Positions 16,255-24,733 of a stretch of DNA of 64,000 nt are shown in pieces. Under the pieces are notes generated by a model that saw only the letters and a list, made by a program, of their open reading frames with translations, made no database searches and was not told the DNA's origin. Source of the DNA: Sphingobacterium sp. B16(2022) (lineage in GTDB: Bacteria > Bacteroidota > Bacteroidia > Sphingobacteriales > Sphingobacteriaceae); NCBI RefSeq assembly GCF_012030425.1, contig NZ_JAAUVN010000004.1, forward strand, positions 248,001-312,000. Direction: 5' to 3'. Within the stretch, counting starts at the first letter, position 1; each line of letters begins with the position of its first letter. Position numbers and translations under genes: made by a program.

Positions 16255-17295
16255 ATGTCACAATCTTCTTGTCAGTATGTTCCCTTTGATAAAGAGGTCC
16301 TTGGACTTCCTTACATCCATCTTGAAAATCTTAGTTTTTCATTTTCAGAAAATTCGGAAAGTTTAGCCGTACAGCAAGCAAATATAGGAATCCAAGAAGG
16401 TAAAATCACGGCTATTATCGGAGAATCCGGCAGTGGGAAAAGCACATTACTTCGTCTCATCTATGGTCTATTAGAGCCATTAACCGGTGAAGTTCGTTAC
16501 AAAGGCTGGTTAGTTCCGACAAGAAAAGATAAACTAATCCCAGGGCATCAAGACATGAAGTTGGTTTCCCAGGGTTTTGATGACTTAAACACATTTGCCA
16601 ATGTTTGGGATAATGTCGCGTCCCAATTGCCAAATACAAATATCGAAGCCAAACAAACAAAAACTGCTGCAATCCTAAAAAGACTGCGAATTGATCATCT
16701 TGCAAAGAAAAGAATTGCTGACATCAGCGGTGGAGAAAAACAACGTGTTGCGATCTGCAGAGCATTGGTAAATGATCCACAAGTACTATTGATGGACGAA
16801 CCCTTCAATCAGGTTGATGCCTCTTTCCGAGACACATTGCAACAAGACATCAAACAAATTGTGGTCGAGACAGGCCTTACGATTATACTTGTTTCCCATG
16901 ATCCGACAGAAGTATTGGCACTGGCCGACGATCTTATTGTAATGAAAGATGGTAAGATATTGGATCAAGGCCATCCACGGGAACTTTACGAAAGACCAAC
17001 TAATCCATACACAGCACTTTTATTAGCTAAAAGCAATATTCTGAGTAGCACAGATGCGAAATTGCTTCAAATACAAAGTGATACAACCGTCATCATTCAT
17101 CAAGAATGGGTATCTATAACGGCATCGGAGACAACGCATGATTTCACATTAACCGATATCCGCTTTAGAGGTTTTTATTATGAATTAGTAATTACAAATC
17201 ATGCCTTACAACTACATGCCATCAGTACGACTCCTGTTTCAATCCAAATAGGACAACCTGTAACCGTCAAGATCGCGCAATATATCAGTCTTTAA
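16255..17295 (+). CDS. Orphan ABC transporter ATP-binding protein with C-terminal extension
   Basis: ATPase of about 346 residues: Walker A GESGSGKST, Q-loop VSQGFDDLN, signature ISGGEKQRVAICRAL, Walker B VLLMDEPFNQVD and H-loop VSHDPTEVLAL, all intact. After about residue 240 comes a 100-residue beta-rich tail like the TOBE-type regulatory domain of importer ATPases such as PotA or FbpC. No permease or binding protein is adjacent. The frame opens with a TTG at 16246 inside the terminator T-run; the ATG at 16255 is preferred. It converges with the TlpA gene, overlapping its end by 11 bp. Confidence 0.85.
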   Translation: MSQSSCQYVPFDKEVLGLPYIHLENLSFSFSENSESLAVQQANIGIQEGKITAIIGESGSGKSTLLRLIYGLLEPLTGEVRYKGWLVPTRKDKLIPGHQDMKLVSQGFDDLNTFANVWDNVASQLPNTNIEAKQTKTAAILKRLRIDHLAKKRIADISGGEKQRVAICRALVNDPQVLLMDEPFNQVDASFRDTLQQDIKQIVVETGLTIILVSHDPTEVLALADDLIVMKDGKILDQGHPRELYERPTNPYTALLLAKSNILSSTDAKLLQIQSDTTVIIHQEWVSITASETTHDFTLTDIRFRGFYYELVITNHALQLHAISTTPVSIQIGQPVTVKIAQYISL

Positions 17296-17800
17296 GTAAA
17301 AGACGATCAATAAGAGCAATCAATTGATCAAACTCTTTTTTCTCATACCCAAGGGACTGGTAAATAACATTGCCCTGGGCATCGAGTACGACATTGCGTG
17401 GAATACCTTGGTCTGCAAATAAACCAAATACATTTCTTTTCAAGTCTGGATAAAATGGTAGGGAATATTTGTGTTCGGCAACAAAGGGATCAATTTTATT
17501 CCAATCCTGCTCACGCGCCAGTACCATTAATTCAAATTTGGGGTTATCTTTATATTTTTCCCATATTTCCTTCTGCAAGCGAGGCAATTCCTCTCGACAT
17601 GGAGGGCACCAGGTTGCGAAGAAATTAAGCAACACTACTTTTCCTTTCAGATCGGAACTGGCAATAGAAGTTCCATCTTTCTTGGGAACTGCAAATGCAG
17701 GACTTGCTGCATTAAGAGGCACTTTCCATCCTCCATCAGAGGTTTGTGCTTCGGCTATTAAAAACAAAAAACTAAAAATAAGTCCTAAAATATGTTTCAT
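17285..17800 (-). CDS. TlpA-like secreted thiol-disulfide oxidoreductase
   Basis: Protein of 171 residues with a signal peptide (about 1-19, ending AEAQ) and a thioredoxin fold of the AhpC-TSA/Redoxin TlpA type. The active site is FFATWCPPCREELP (Cys-Pro-Pro-Cys), with the cis-Pro region at QGIPRNVVLD. Such periplasmic redoxins reduce disulfides in exported proteins. It lies 12 bp after the hydrolase gene and is the last of a three-gene run with the alanine-dehydrogenase-like gene. Its last 11 bp overlap the convergent ABC ATPase gene. Confidence 0.88.
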   Translation of the reverse strand: MKHILGLIFSFLFLIAEAQTSDGGWKVPLNAASPAFAVPKKDGTSIASSDLKGKVVLLNFFATWCPPCREELPRLQKEIWEKYKDNPKFELMVLAREQDWNKIDPFVAEHKYSLPFYPDLKRNVFGLFADQGIPRNVVLDAQGNVIYQSLGYEKKEFDQLIALIDRLLLKD

Positions 17801-17812
17801 TTCAATAATATG

Positions 17813-18664
17813 TTATAAATGATTTACCCAATCTACAAAACTATCTAACCAAGCTACTGAACTTGTCTTATTAATCAAACCAAAACCGTGTCCCCCCTCC
17901 TCATAAGTCAATAGCTTATTTTTAACATGAGCTTTATCCAGTGCTTTGATCATCACATAACTGTTTTCAATCGGAACCGCTTTATCATCCTTTGCGTGAA
18001 CAAAAAATACAGGACAAAGATCTGAGGTCACATGCTGTTCAGATGAAAATTTGGCAATCTGCTCTGGAGATGGATTCTCTCCGAGAAGGTTGATTCTAGA
18101 ACCATTGTGCGTAATAGCGTCAGTCATGGAGATAACGGGATAAATCAATCCGGCAAAATCGGGCGCTAAAGATAACTGTGACGGATTAGCAATGAAACCA
18201 CGTTTTGAACTGATCAGCAAAGTAGATGCAAGGTGCCCTCCTGCTGAAAAACCGATAACTCCGACTTTATGCAATAAAGGAAAACCACTGCGGATGTACT
18301 GCATGGCACGCTGCGCATCTTGTATTGGTCCAATGCTCTTATCGACCATGATATTGGGCGAAGGTAATCGATATTTAAGAACAAAAGCCGTAAAACCAGC
18401 TTTGTTCAACTCTTTTGCAACATCGTGTCCTTCATGATCCATAGCAATATGTGCATAGCCACCACCTGGAATAATCAACACACCCATACCCTTATCTAAA
18501 GCGGCACTTGGCTTGTAAACAAATATTTCTGGAATATTTCGATTGTATCTGGCCGTATCTGTATTGATAGAATTTGGGATCTTGTCATTATATAAGACAA
18601 ACTTTTCTTGCGCTGTTGCTTGAAAAACAACTGAAAAAAGAATAATCATTAAAGTAAGTTTCAT
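17813..18664 (-). CDS. Secreted alpha/beta hydrolase (esterase/lipase type)
   Basis: Protein of 283 residues with a signal peptide (1-18, ending ATAQ). The alpha/beta-hydrolase fold is shown by the oxyanion motif IPGGGYAHIAMDHEG, the nucleophile elbow GVIGFSAGGHLAS, a late acid loop VHAKDDKAVP and the catalytic His in EEGGHGFGL. This is the acetyl-xylan-esterase / BD-FAE layout seen in many Bacteroidota carbohydrate esterases. The substrate is not shown by the sequence, and no polysaccharide-utilisation genes surround it. It starts 3 bp after the alanine-dehydrogenase-like gene ends, so both are probably one transcript. Confidence 0.85.
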   Translation of the reverse strand: MKLTLMIILFSVVFQATAQEKFVLYNDKIPNSINTDTARYNRNIPEIFVYKPSAALDKGMGVLIIPGGGYAHIAMDHEGHDVAKELNKAGFTAFVLKYRLPSPNIMVDKSIGPIQDAQRAMQYIRSGFPLLHKVGVIGFSAGGHLASTLLISSKRGFIANPSQLSLAPDFAGLIYPVISMTDAITHNGSRINLLGENPSPEQIAKFSSEQHVTSDLCPVFFVHAKDDKAVPIENSYVMIKALDKAHVKNKLLTYEEGGHGFGLINKTSSVAWLDSFVDWVNHL

Positions 18665-18667
18665 GAA

Positions 18668-19879
18668 TTACAAATTGGTCACTATAATTAAATCCAGATC
18701 TTTGGCTGTCATTTCAAATTTTGAAGCAATATCCTTATTGGTCAATATTCCCTGGTATAAGTAGGTTGCACTTCTAATTCCTGCACTTTTCCAAATGACA
18801 TTTTTGACACCTCCCTGCTCAGCAATATCAAGTAGTATTGGTGTAAAAATATTTGTTAATGCATAGGTTGCAGATCTCGCCACCCGAGAAGCAATATTAG
18901 GGACACAATAATGAATGACATCATATTTTCTAAAGGTCGGTGTATCATGTGATGTGATATTTGAAGTTTCAAAACATCCCCCTTGATCAATGCTTACATC
19001 TATAATAACAGAATTAGGTTTCATTTCTGAAACTGTTTCTTCAGAAATGACACAAGGAGTTCTCCCATTTTTTGAGCGTAAAGCACCGATGACCACGTCG
19101 CAGGTTTTCACAGCTTTGTTCAAAATTGTAGGTTGGATAATAGATGTGTATACCCGACTTCCTAGATTATTTTGGAGACGTCTTAATTTATAAATGGAAT
19201 TATCAAAAACTTTCACTTGTGCACCCAGTGCAATAGCTGTCCTTGCCGCATATTCTCCAACTGTTCCGGCACCTATAATGACCATTTCTGTCGGCGGAAC
19301 ACCTGTAATACCTCCCAACATTAAGCCTTTACCACCAAAACTATTACTTAAATATTCAGAAGCGATTAAAGTTGAAGTAGCCCCAACAATTTCTCCCATT
19401 GCTCGGACTACTGCCAAACAGCCCCCCTCATCGCGCAGATATTCGAAAGATAAAGCAGTAATTTTTTTTTGAATAAGCGCTCTCAGAACAGGTAGCTCTA
19501 ATAATGAAGGCTGCAGTGAAGACATCAATATCTGATTTTGCTTCATCATTCCAACTTCCTCAAAAGTGGGTGCGCATATTTTCACAATACAATCCGCTTG
19601 ATAAACTTCCTCGGCAGATGAGACAATACGAGCACCTTGTTCACTGTAATGATGATCCAAAAAATTAGATCCTAAACCGGCACCGGTTTCCATAATAACT
19701 TCATGGCCATTTTCTACCAAAAGACCGACTGACAGTGGTGTCAAACAAATCCTTCTCTCCTGAAATGCAATTTCCTTGGGTATACCAATAAACAATCTTT
19801 TTTCCCTAGAAGCAGTCGCTGATAAAGTCTCTTGTGGCTGTATCATTGCTTGACTTGCCAATTTACTTAAGTCACTCAT
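18668..19879 (-). CDS. Alanine dehydrogenase / transhydrogenase-alpha family protein
   Basis: Protein of 403 residues. The N-terminal domain has IGIPKEIAFQERRICLTP and ETGAGLGSNF; the NAD-binding domain has MVIIGAGTVGEYAARTAIALGA. RAMGEIVGAT and DEGGCL blocks also fit the family, which converts alanine to pyruvate with NAD. However, where alanine dehydrogenases carry the catalytic His in a YLHLA motif, this protein reads MSSLQPSLLE. Lys of IVKICAP is kept. Activity on alanine is therefore uncertain and the name is a family name. A promoter with TTG, 20 nt and TAAATTTA lies just upstream. Confidence 0.8.
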   Translation of the reverse strand: MSDLSKLASQAMIQPQETLSATASREKRLFIGIPKEIAFQERRICLTPLSVGLLVENGHEVIMETGAGLGSNFLDHHYSEQGARIVSSAEEVYQADCIVKICAPTFEEVGMMKQNQILMSSLQPSLLELPVLRALIQKKITALSFEYLRDEGGCLAVVRAMGEIVGATSTLIASEYLSNSFGGKGLMLGGITGVPPTEMVIIGAGTVGEYAARTAIALGAQVKVFDNSIYKLRRLQNNLGSRVYTSIIQPTILNKAVKTCDVVIGALRSKNGRTPCVISEETVSEMKPNSVIIDVSIDQGGCFETSNITSHDTPTFRKYDVIHYCVPNIASRVARSATYALTNIFTPILLDIAEQGGVKNVIWKSAGIRSATYLYQGILTNKDIASKFEMTAKDLDLIIVTNL

Positions 19880-19900
19880 TTATTTTCATGCATTACTTTT

Positions 19901-19931
19901 TAAATTTACTACTTTTATTTAAGCTAAGCAA
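19901..19931 (-). promoter_or_regulatory. Promoter of the alanine-dehydrogenase-like operon
   Basis: Minus strand TTG (19931-19929), 20 nt, then TAAATTTA (19908-19901), one base off TAnnTTTG. The start codon follows 21 nt later. Confidence 0.45.
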
Positions 19932-19974
19932 AAGAAATTAAGCACTTATATGCCTAGCTGTTTAGAAAAAAAGT

Positions 19975-19982
19975 TACATTTG
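19975..19982 (+). promoter_or_regulatory. -7 promoter box of the polysaccharide dehydratase gene
   Basis: TACATTTG matches TAnnTTTG and lies 25 nt before the ATG at 20008. No TTG is seen at the -33 distance. Confidence 0.5.
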
Positions 19983-20007
19983 TCCAACTAAGCACTAAAA
20001 CAAAACT

Positions 20008-21933
20008 ATGTTTAATAAACTTAATATTGTTCCACGTTGGATTATTTTTGTATTAGATATCTTTACGGCAATATTTGCCTTTACCTTGGCAAATATCATC
20101 TATTACAGTTTTGATTTTGCTTTCATAAATACATCTGAATTTGCGATCAGACTGATTTATGCAATGGGTGTCACAGCAACTTCCTTTTATTTATTTAAGA
20201 TGCACACGGGCATTATACGCTATACCAGTGCTGTTGATTCCATTCGAATTCTTACAGCAATTGTATTCGCAGTACTTGTTTTCTTCGTTATCAAAACGGT
20301 ATTACTCGCAACTGGAGATCAACACACTCTACCTGGCTCACTCATTATTTTATATGCCTTATTTTGTTTCTTATTGCTCACGACATACCGAACATTTATT
20401 AAAATATTCTTTGTTTATACAAAAAATATAAGAAGTGACAGACGCAATACGTTGATCTACGGCGCTGGCGACCTTGGTATTGCCGTTAAAAGAACGTTAG
20501 ATCACGATACCCGTTCCAAAAATGCCATTGTCGGTTATCTAGATGACAATGAACAAAAAATCGGAAAAGTAATTGATGGAATTAAAATTTTTGACCCGAA
20601 GAAACTAGGACAGGTTATTATCAATCTGAACATTGAAGAGGTCATCATTGCTTCTCACAATATCCCCTTAGAATCTAAAAATGATATCATTGACATCTGC
20701 CTTGAGAAGAAGGTGACCATATTGACTTTACCTTCTGTCAAGAAAATCATGAATGGGGAGTTAAATCCAAATCAGATTCAAAAAATAAAAATTGAAGACC
20801 TCCTTGAACGAGCTCCAATAAAGATAAGCAATGACAACATTTTAAATCAGTTAAAAGGCAAGCGTGTTCTGGTAACCGGTGCTGCTGGTTCTATTGGAAG
20901 TGAAATCGCGAGGCAGTTGGGCAAATTTGAACCACAGATGATTATTTTGTGCGATCAAGCAGAATCACCTTTGCATAACTTACAGCTGGATTTACAGGAC
21001 GAGTTTCCATTACAGGTTTATCATTCATTTATTGGTGACGTACGTAGTATTGACCGTATGAAGCTCATGTTTGAAACTTTCAAACCGCATTATGTTTATC
21101 ATGCTGCAGCTTACAAGCATGTTCCGATGATGGAGAACCATCCTTTAGAGGCAGTACACACAAATGTTGTTGGCACTAAAAATATCGCAAATCTTGCTGT
21201 TGAATATGGTGCGGAAAAATTCGTGTTTGTGTCAACAGACAAAGCGGTAAACCCGACAAATATTATGGGTGCAACGAAAAGGATTGCTGAGATATATGTC
21301 CAATCCTTCAACCACTTTTTACAAAGTAATGAGCAAGTCAATGCTAAAACTAAGTTTATTACGACGCGCTTTGGTAATGTATTAGGCTCAAATGGATCTG
21401 TTATACCGCGTTTTCGAGATCAAATTGAAAAAGGAGGTCCCGTAACCGTTACTCATCCCGAAATAACGAGGTATTTTATGACAATTCCAGAGGCCTGCCA
21501 ATTGGTATTAGAGGCTGGATCGATGGGAGAAGGTGGTGAGATTTTCGTTTTTGACATGGGCAAATCTGTTAAAATCATCGAATTAGCGAATAAAATGATC
21601 AAACTTTCTGGCTTTATTCCAAATCAAGATATCGAAATTAAGTTCACAGGTTTACGTCCCGGAGAAAAACTTTACGAGGAGCTACTGAATGATTTAGAGA
21701 ACACAATGCCAACGCATCATAAAAAAATTATGATTGCAAAAGTTCGGGAAAACGATTTTCAACAGGTTAATCATCACCTTGAGAACTTAGTAACCGGTAT
21801 TAAACAGCAAAATAAGCATAATGTTGTTTTAGAAATGAAAAGGATTGTGCCAGAATTTAAAAGCCAAAATTCAATCTACGAACAGATAGATAAAGAAATT
21901 GAGGCAGAGAAAGACTTAATTAATAGAGTTTAA
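20008..21933 (+). CDS. Membrane-bound nucleoside-diphosphate-sugar dehydratase/epimerase (CapD/WbpM family)
   Basis: Protein of 641 residues. Four membrane helices occupy about residues 10-130. A first nucleotide-binding fold follows (LIYGAGDLGIAVKR), then the catalytic extended-SDR domain from about residue 285: VLVTGAAGSIGSEIARQLG, HAAAYKHVPMMENHP and STDKAVNPTNIMGATKR. In this family Met replaces the usual Tyr of YxxxK, as seen here. Members are UDP-GlcNAc 4,6-dehydratases that start synthesis of rare amino sugars for capsule, O-antigen or glycoprotein glycans. It stands alone, which is common for this gene in Bacteroidota. Confidence 0.92.
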   Translation: MFNKLNIVPRWIIFVLDIFTAIFAFTLANIIYYSFDFAFINTSEFAIRLIYAMGVTATSFYLFKMHTGIIRYTSAVDSIRILTAIVFAVLVFFVIKTVLLATGDQHTLPGSLIILYALFCFLLLTTYRTFIKIFFVYTKNIRSDRRNTLIYGAGDLGIAVKRTLDHDTRSKNAIVGYLDDNEQKIGKVIDGIKIFDPKKLGQVIINLNIEEVIIASHNIPLESKNDIIDICLEKKVTILTLPSVKKIMNGELNPNQIQKIKIEDLLERAPIKISNDNILNQLKGKRVLVTGAAGSIGSEIARQLGKFEPQMIILCDQAESPLHNLQLDLQDEFPLQVYHSFIGDVRSIDRMKLMFETFKPHYVYHAAAYKHVPMMENHPLEAVHTNVVGTKNIANLAVEYGAEKFVFVSTDKAVNPTNIMGATKRIAEIYVQSFNHFLQSNEQVNAKTKFITTRFGNVLGSNGSVIPRFRDQIEKGGPVTVTHPEITRYFMTIPEACQLVLEAGSMGEGGEIFVFDMGKSVKIIELANKMIKLSGFIPNQDIEIKFTGLRPGEKLYEELLNDLENTMPTHHKKIMIAKVRENDFQQVNHHLENLVTGIKQQNKHNVVLEMKRIVPEFKSQNSIYEQIDKEIEAEKDLINRV

Positions 21934-21955
21934 CGTTTATTATAATTACAAAAGC

Positions 21956-21985
21956 TTGCATATTTACCGTAAAATTGTATTTTTG
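21956..21985 (+). promoter_or_regulatory. Promoter of the TPR gene
   Basis: TTG (21956-21958), 19 nt, then TATTTTTG (21978-21985): an exact match to the Bacteroidota -33/-7 pattern. The ATG follows 27 nt after the box. Confidence 0.7.
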
Positions 21986-22012
21986 CAATCTATATTTTTT
22001 CATTGAATCATA

Positions 22013-22690
22013 ATGTCTAAAAATCAAAACCAAAATAACGCTGGACAAGCGAATAAACCTTCACAAGGTTCATCTTTTCAGGACAATCAAAAAAGCATCA
22101 CTTTTATCGTCGGTGGTATTTTTGTGTTAATTATATTGTATTTTGGATATCAAAAACTTTATCTACAACCGAGAGCTGAGAAAGCAGCGAACGAAATATT
22201 TAAAGCTGAAGAATATGCTGCAATAGATTCATTACAAAATCGCGCTATTGAAGGAGACGGTTCTTTTGCAGGATTTAAAGAAATTTCAGATGAATATTCA
22301 AATACAAAATCTGCAAACATTGCAAATGCATACCTAGGTGGCTTATATTTACGTCAAGGAAAGTATAATGAAGCGATCGAAGCTTTAGAAAATTATTCGG
22401 CAACCGGAAGTCCAATTCTAGACCCATTGGTTACTGGATTGAAAGGTGACGTACATTCAGAATTGAAAGATTATAAGAAAGCAGCTGGATTTTACAAAGA
22501 AGCAGCTGATAAATCGGCGAACTCTTATACTACTCCATTATTTTTGAAAAAATTAGGTTTAGTTTACGAAGCTCAGAATGAGTTCAAGCAAGCTGAAGAA
22601 ACGTATAAAAAAATAAAGACTGATTTCCCTGAAAGTCAAGAAGCAGCTATGATCGATGGTCTTATCGGCCGTGTTCAAGCGCATTTGTAG
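22013..22690 (+). CDS. Membrane-anchored tetratricopeptide repeat protein
   Basis: Protein of 225 residues: polar Gln/Asn/Ser-rich N-terminus (1-28), one transmembrane segment (about 29-48, ending GYQKLY), then helical repeats. TPR-like units are visible at about 100-215 (AYLGGLYLRQGKYNEAIEAL, GDVHSELKDYKKAAGFYKEA, LGLVYEAQNEFKQAEETYKK). The layout matches YfgM/ancillary SecYEG translocon-like TPR proteins in general plan, but a specific role cannot be assigned. It is transcribed alone, with a good promoter in front and a terminator behind. Confidence 0.8.
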   Translation: MSKNQNQNNAGQANKPSQGSSFQDNQKSITFIVGGIFVLIILYFGYQKLYLQPRAEKAANEIFKAEEYAAIDSLQNRAIEGDGSFAGFKEISDEYSNTKSANIANAYLGGLYLRQGKYNEAIEALENYSATGSPILDPLVTGLKGDVHSELKDYKKAAGFYKEAADKSANSYTTPLFLKKLGLVYEAQNEFKQAEETYKKIKTDFPESQEAAMIDGLIGRVQAHL

Positions 22691-22707
22691 AATTGACTCA
22701 AATACAT

Positions 22708-22744
22708 AAAAAAAAAGGTTGCCCAAAAAGGCAGCCTTTTTTTT
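22708..22744 (+). terminator. Intrinsic terminator of the TPR gene
   Basis: A-run, then GGTTGCC / GGCAGCC (one G-T pair) with loop CAAAAA, then eight T. It starts 18 bp after the stop. Confidence 0.9.
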
Positions 22745-22889
22745 ATGCTATATATTTCTCATATGAGCTATTATGACAGCTAAAATACGGTGCAATAACA
22801 TCACTCCAATTATAATTGAAATAACTACAAAGCATTTCCTGGAAACAATTCCCAATGCATAAATTTACGTTGATATGAGCGCAATTATA

Positions 22890-22920
22890 TTGTGTTTCTA
22901 AGCAAATTTATCTAAGTTTG
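22890..22920 (+). promoter_or_regulatory. Promoter of ribH
   Basis: TTG (22890-22892), 20 nt, TAAGTTTG (22913-22920). The ATG of ribH is only 8 nt after the box. No FMN riboswitch is seen. Confidence 0.7.
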
Positions 22921-22928
22921 TTCTACAT

Positions 22929-23417
22929 ATGGCAAGTAGTATTAAAAATTTATCGGACTTTTCACACATTACAGTTGCAAACGCAAATCCTTTTAAATTT
23001 GGAATTGTTGTTGCACAATGGAATGCGGAAATAACTGGGGCTCTTTTAAATGGTGCAATTTCTGGTCTAGAAAAGCATGGAGCACAAGAAGAAAATATAA
23101 AAATCATCGAAGTACCGGGTAGTTTTGAATTAATAACGGGTGCAGATATTTTGTTACGCGATGATTCATTTGATGCAATCATTTGCTTAGGCTGTGTGAT
23201 TCAAGGAGAAACACGTCATTTTGATTTCATCTGTGACGCGGTTGCCAATGGCATCAGTAACGTCGCATTAAAATACAACAAGCCTGTTATTTTTGGGGTA
23301 TTGACAACTGACAATCAACAGCAAGCATTGGACAGAGCGGGTGGCAAGCATGGGAATAAAGGTGAAGAAGCAGCAATCACTGCTATTCAGATGGCACATA
23401 TTAGTGCGCAGTATTAA
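22929..23417 (+). CDS. ribH: 6,7-dimethyl-8-ribityllumazine synthase
   Basis: Penultimate step of riboflavin synthesis, joining 5-amino-6-ribitylaminouracil and 3,4-dihydroxybutanone phosphate. The 162-residue protein has FGIVVAQWNAEITGALLNGA, EVPGSFELITGAD, CLGCVIQGETRHFDFICDAV (with the catalytic His) and PVIFGVLTTDNQQQALDRAGG, all family motifs. Length is normal and N-terminal extension is short. The gene is monocistronic, with a strong promoter 8 nt before the start and a hairpin downstream. Other rib genes are not nearby. Confidence 0.95.
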   Translation: MASSIKNLSDFSHITVANANPFKFGIVVAQWNAEITGALLNGAISGLEKHGAQEENIKIIEVPGSFELITGADILLRDDSFDAIICLGCVIQGETRHFDFICDAVANGISNVALKYNKPVIFGVLTTDNQQQALDRAGGKHGNKGEEAAITAIQMAHISAQY

Positions 23418-23547
23418 TATGTCTTTTTTTTAATTAAAAAAAACAAGAGCTCTAAACACGAGAGCCAGACAAAAGCTATTCAGATCAAAACTTGGCTAGC
23501 GAAATGCAAACAAGAATAAGATAATATTGTTATCACTATAGTATTTG

Positions 23548-23593
23548 ATCGACTTCAGTGTCTTGTATAAGATATTGAAGTCGATTTTATCTT
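23548..23593 (+). terminator. Probable intrinsic terminator downstream of ribH
   Basis: ATCGACTTCA (23548-23557) pairs with TGAAGTCGAT (23576-23585); an inner TCTT/AAGA stem fits in the loop; TTTATCTTTT follows. It is 130 bp after ribH and just before the next gene, so it could also act as an attenuator for that gene. Confidence 0.65.
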
Positions 23594-23617
23594 TTATAAA
23601 GATCTATATTTTATATA

Positions 23618-24361
23618 ATGAAGACTATACTAAAAATTGCTTTCTTATACATCATCATGCAAATGAATGCTGTCTTGGGAATAGCACAAGAAAGTAATAT
23701 ACAAATGAAGCTGGAATCCTCCATAGGAGGAATTGAAAACTGGCAGAATACTAAATTTCTCTTATTCTCCTGCACAGGGAATGATAATGCGAATCTGCTT
23801 AACAGCTCTTCCGACAGATCATTATTATGGAATAGAGAAACTGGAGAATGCCGCTTTGAAGGACAATCAACAAAAAATGAGAAGCTGGTTTATTTATTCA
23901 ATTTCAAACGCAAGCAGCCCCTTAAACTCTTTGTTAATGCTGTTGAGATTAAAACCATAGAGACGGCTCTGCAACGCGACATTCAGCAACAGGTCAATGA
24001 AGACCTAAAGCTCTTGTTATTGCCACTAATAACAGAATTAAAAGGTATAAACTTCACTGATATAAAAGTAAAACTTTTGAATAATGAGAAATTGTTGAGC
24101 ATGTTTGTTAGCTATGATGGGAGTTTCTATGACGGTCCTATAAAAGGAAATTTACTCATCAATGAAAATACGGGTGAGATAAAAGCTTTTGAAAACACCA
24201 TAAGTATGGTCAATTATCAGGTTGATCAATATAAAGATGCAGGTTCTGGCCTAAAGCTTCCAACTTCGTTTATCGCACTAAACAATAAAAAGAAAAGCTG
24301 TACATTTACAACTGTTTCTACATTCGAACACGTAGAAGCTTCAAAATTTACTGAATTATAA
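23618..24361 (+). CDS. Secreted protein of unknown function
   Basis: Protein of 247 residues with a signal peptide (about 1-24, ending GIAQ). The mature part begins with a helix and IGGIENWQNTKFLLFSC, then alternating beta strands (RSLLWNRETGECRFEG, KLVYLFNFKR, KLLSMFVSYDGSFYDG, GNLLINENTGEIKAFEN). This resembles the half-barrel of LolA/outer-membrane lipoprotein-sorting-like proteins often found in Bacteroidota, but I do not recognise a named family. The ytxJ gene starts one base after its stop, so the two are very likely co-expressed. Confidence 0.7.
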   Translation: MKTILKIAFLYIIMQMNAVLGIAQESNIQMKLESSIGGIENWQNTKFLLFSCTGNDNANLLNSSSDRSLLWNRETGECRFEGQSTKNEKLVYLFNFKRKQPLKLFVNAVEIKTIETALQRDIQQQVNEDLKLLLLPLITELKGINFTDIKVKLLNNEKLLSMFVSYDGSFYDGPIKGNLLINENTGEIKAFENTISMVNYQVDQYKDAGSGLKLPTSFIALNNKKKSCTFTTVSTFEHVEASKFTEL

Positions 24362-24362
24362 T

Positions 24363-24695
24363 ATGATTAACTGGATTCCTCTTAATAGTTTAGACCAACT
24401 ACAGGAAATATTGGGTAGTGAGCAGGTCACTGCAATTTTTAAACACAGTACTACCTGTGGCATTAGCGGTATGGCGAAGAAAAACTTTGAACGCTTTGCT
24501 AATTTAACAGATAAGTCTTACGATGTTTATTATTTAGATTTATTAGCTTTCCGAGAAATTTCGAATCAGATTGCTTCCATTTGGCATATCGAACATCAGT
24601 CGCCGCAGCTCTTGATTATAAAAGGCAAAGCATGCCTTTTCAATGCATCGCACGGAGATATTGATTTCGATGATCTTGTCACTTATATAAAATAG
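24363..24695 (+). CDS. ytxJ: Bacillithiol system redox-active protein YtxJ (BrxC-like)
   Basis: Small cytosolic thioredoxin-fold protein of 110 residues. The active site is FKHSTTCGISGMAKKNFE, in the place of the KHSTxCxIS motif of YtxJ monothiol bacilliredoxins; the paired YYLDLLAFREISNQIA and HQSPQLLIIKG stretches also match. Bacilliredoxins remove bacillithiol from mixed disulfides; many Bacteroidota make bacillithiol. It is coupled to the preceding secreted protein by a 1-bp gap. Its stop codon lies within the terminator stem. Confidence 0.82.
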   Translation: MINWIPLNSLDQLQEILGSEQVTAIFKHSTTCGISGMAKKNFERFANLTDKSYDVYYLDLLAFREISNQIASIWHIEHQSPQLLIIKGKACLFNASHGDIDFDDLVTYIK

Positions 24696-24727
24696 AAAAA
24701 GCTACTAAGTAGCTTTTTCTATTTTAT
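24687..24727. terminator. Bidirectional terminator between ytxJ and the S4 gene
   Basis: Perfect 18-bp stem (ATAAAATAGAAAAAGCTA and its complement, loop CTAAG) with A-rich left and T-rich right arms. It contains the ytxJ stop codon and serves both convergent genes. Confidence 0.88.
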
Positions 24728-24733
24728 ATGTAT

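Noticed and set aside
22744..22928. FMN riboswitch before ribH
   Set aside because: No conserved RFN elements were seen; the promoter box is 8 nt before the start, so there is no leader to hold a riboswitch.
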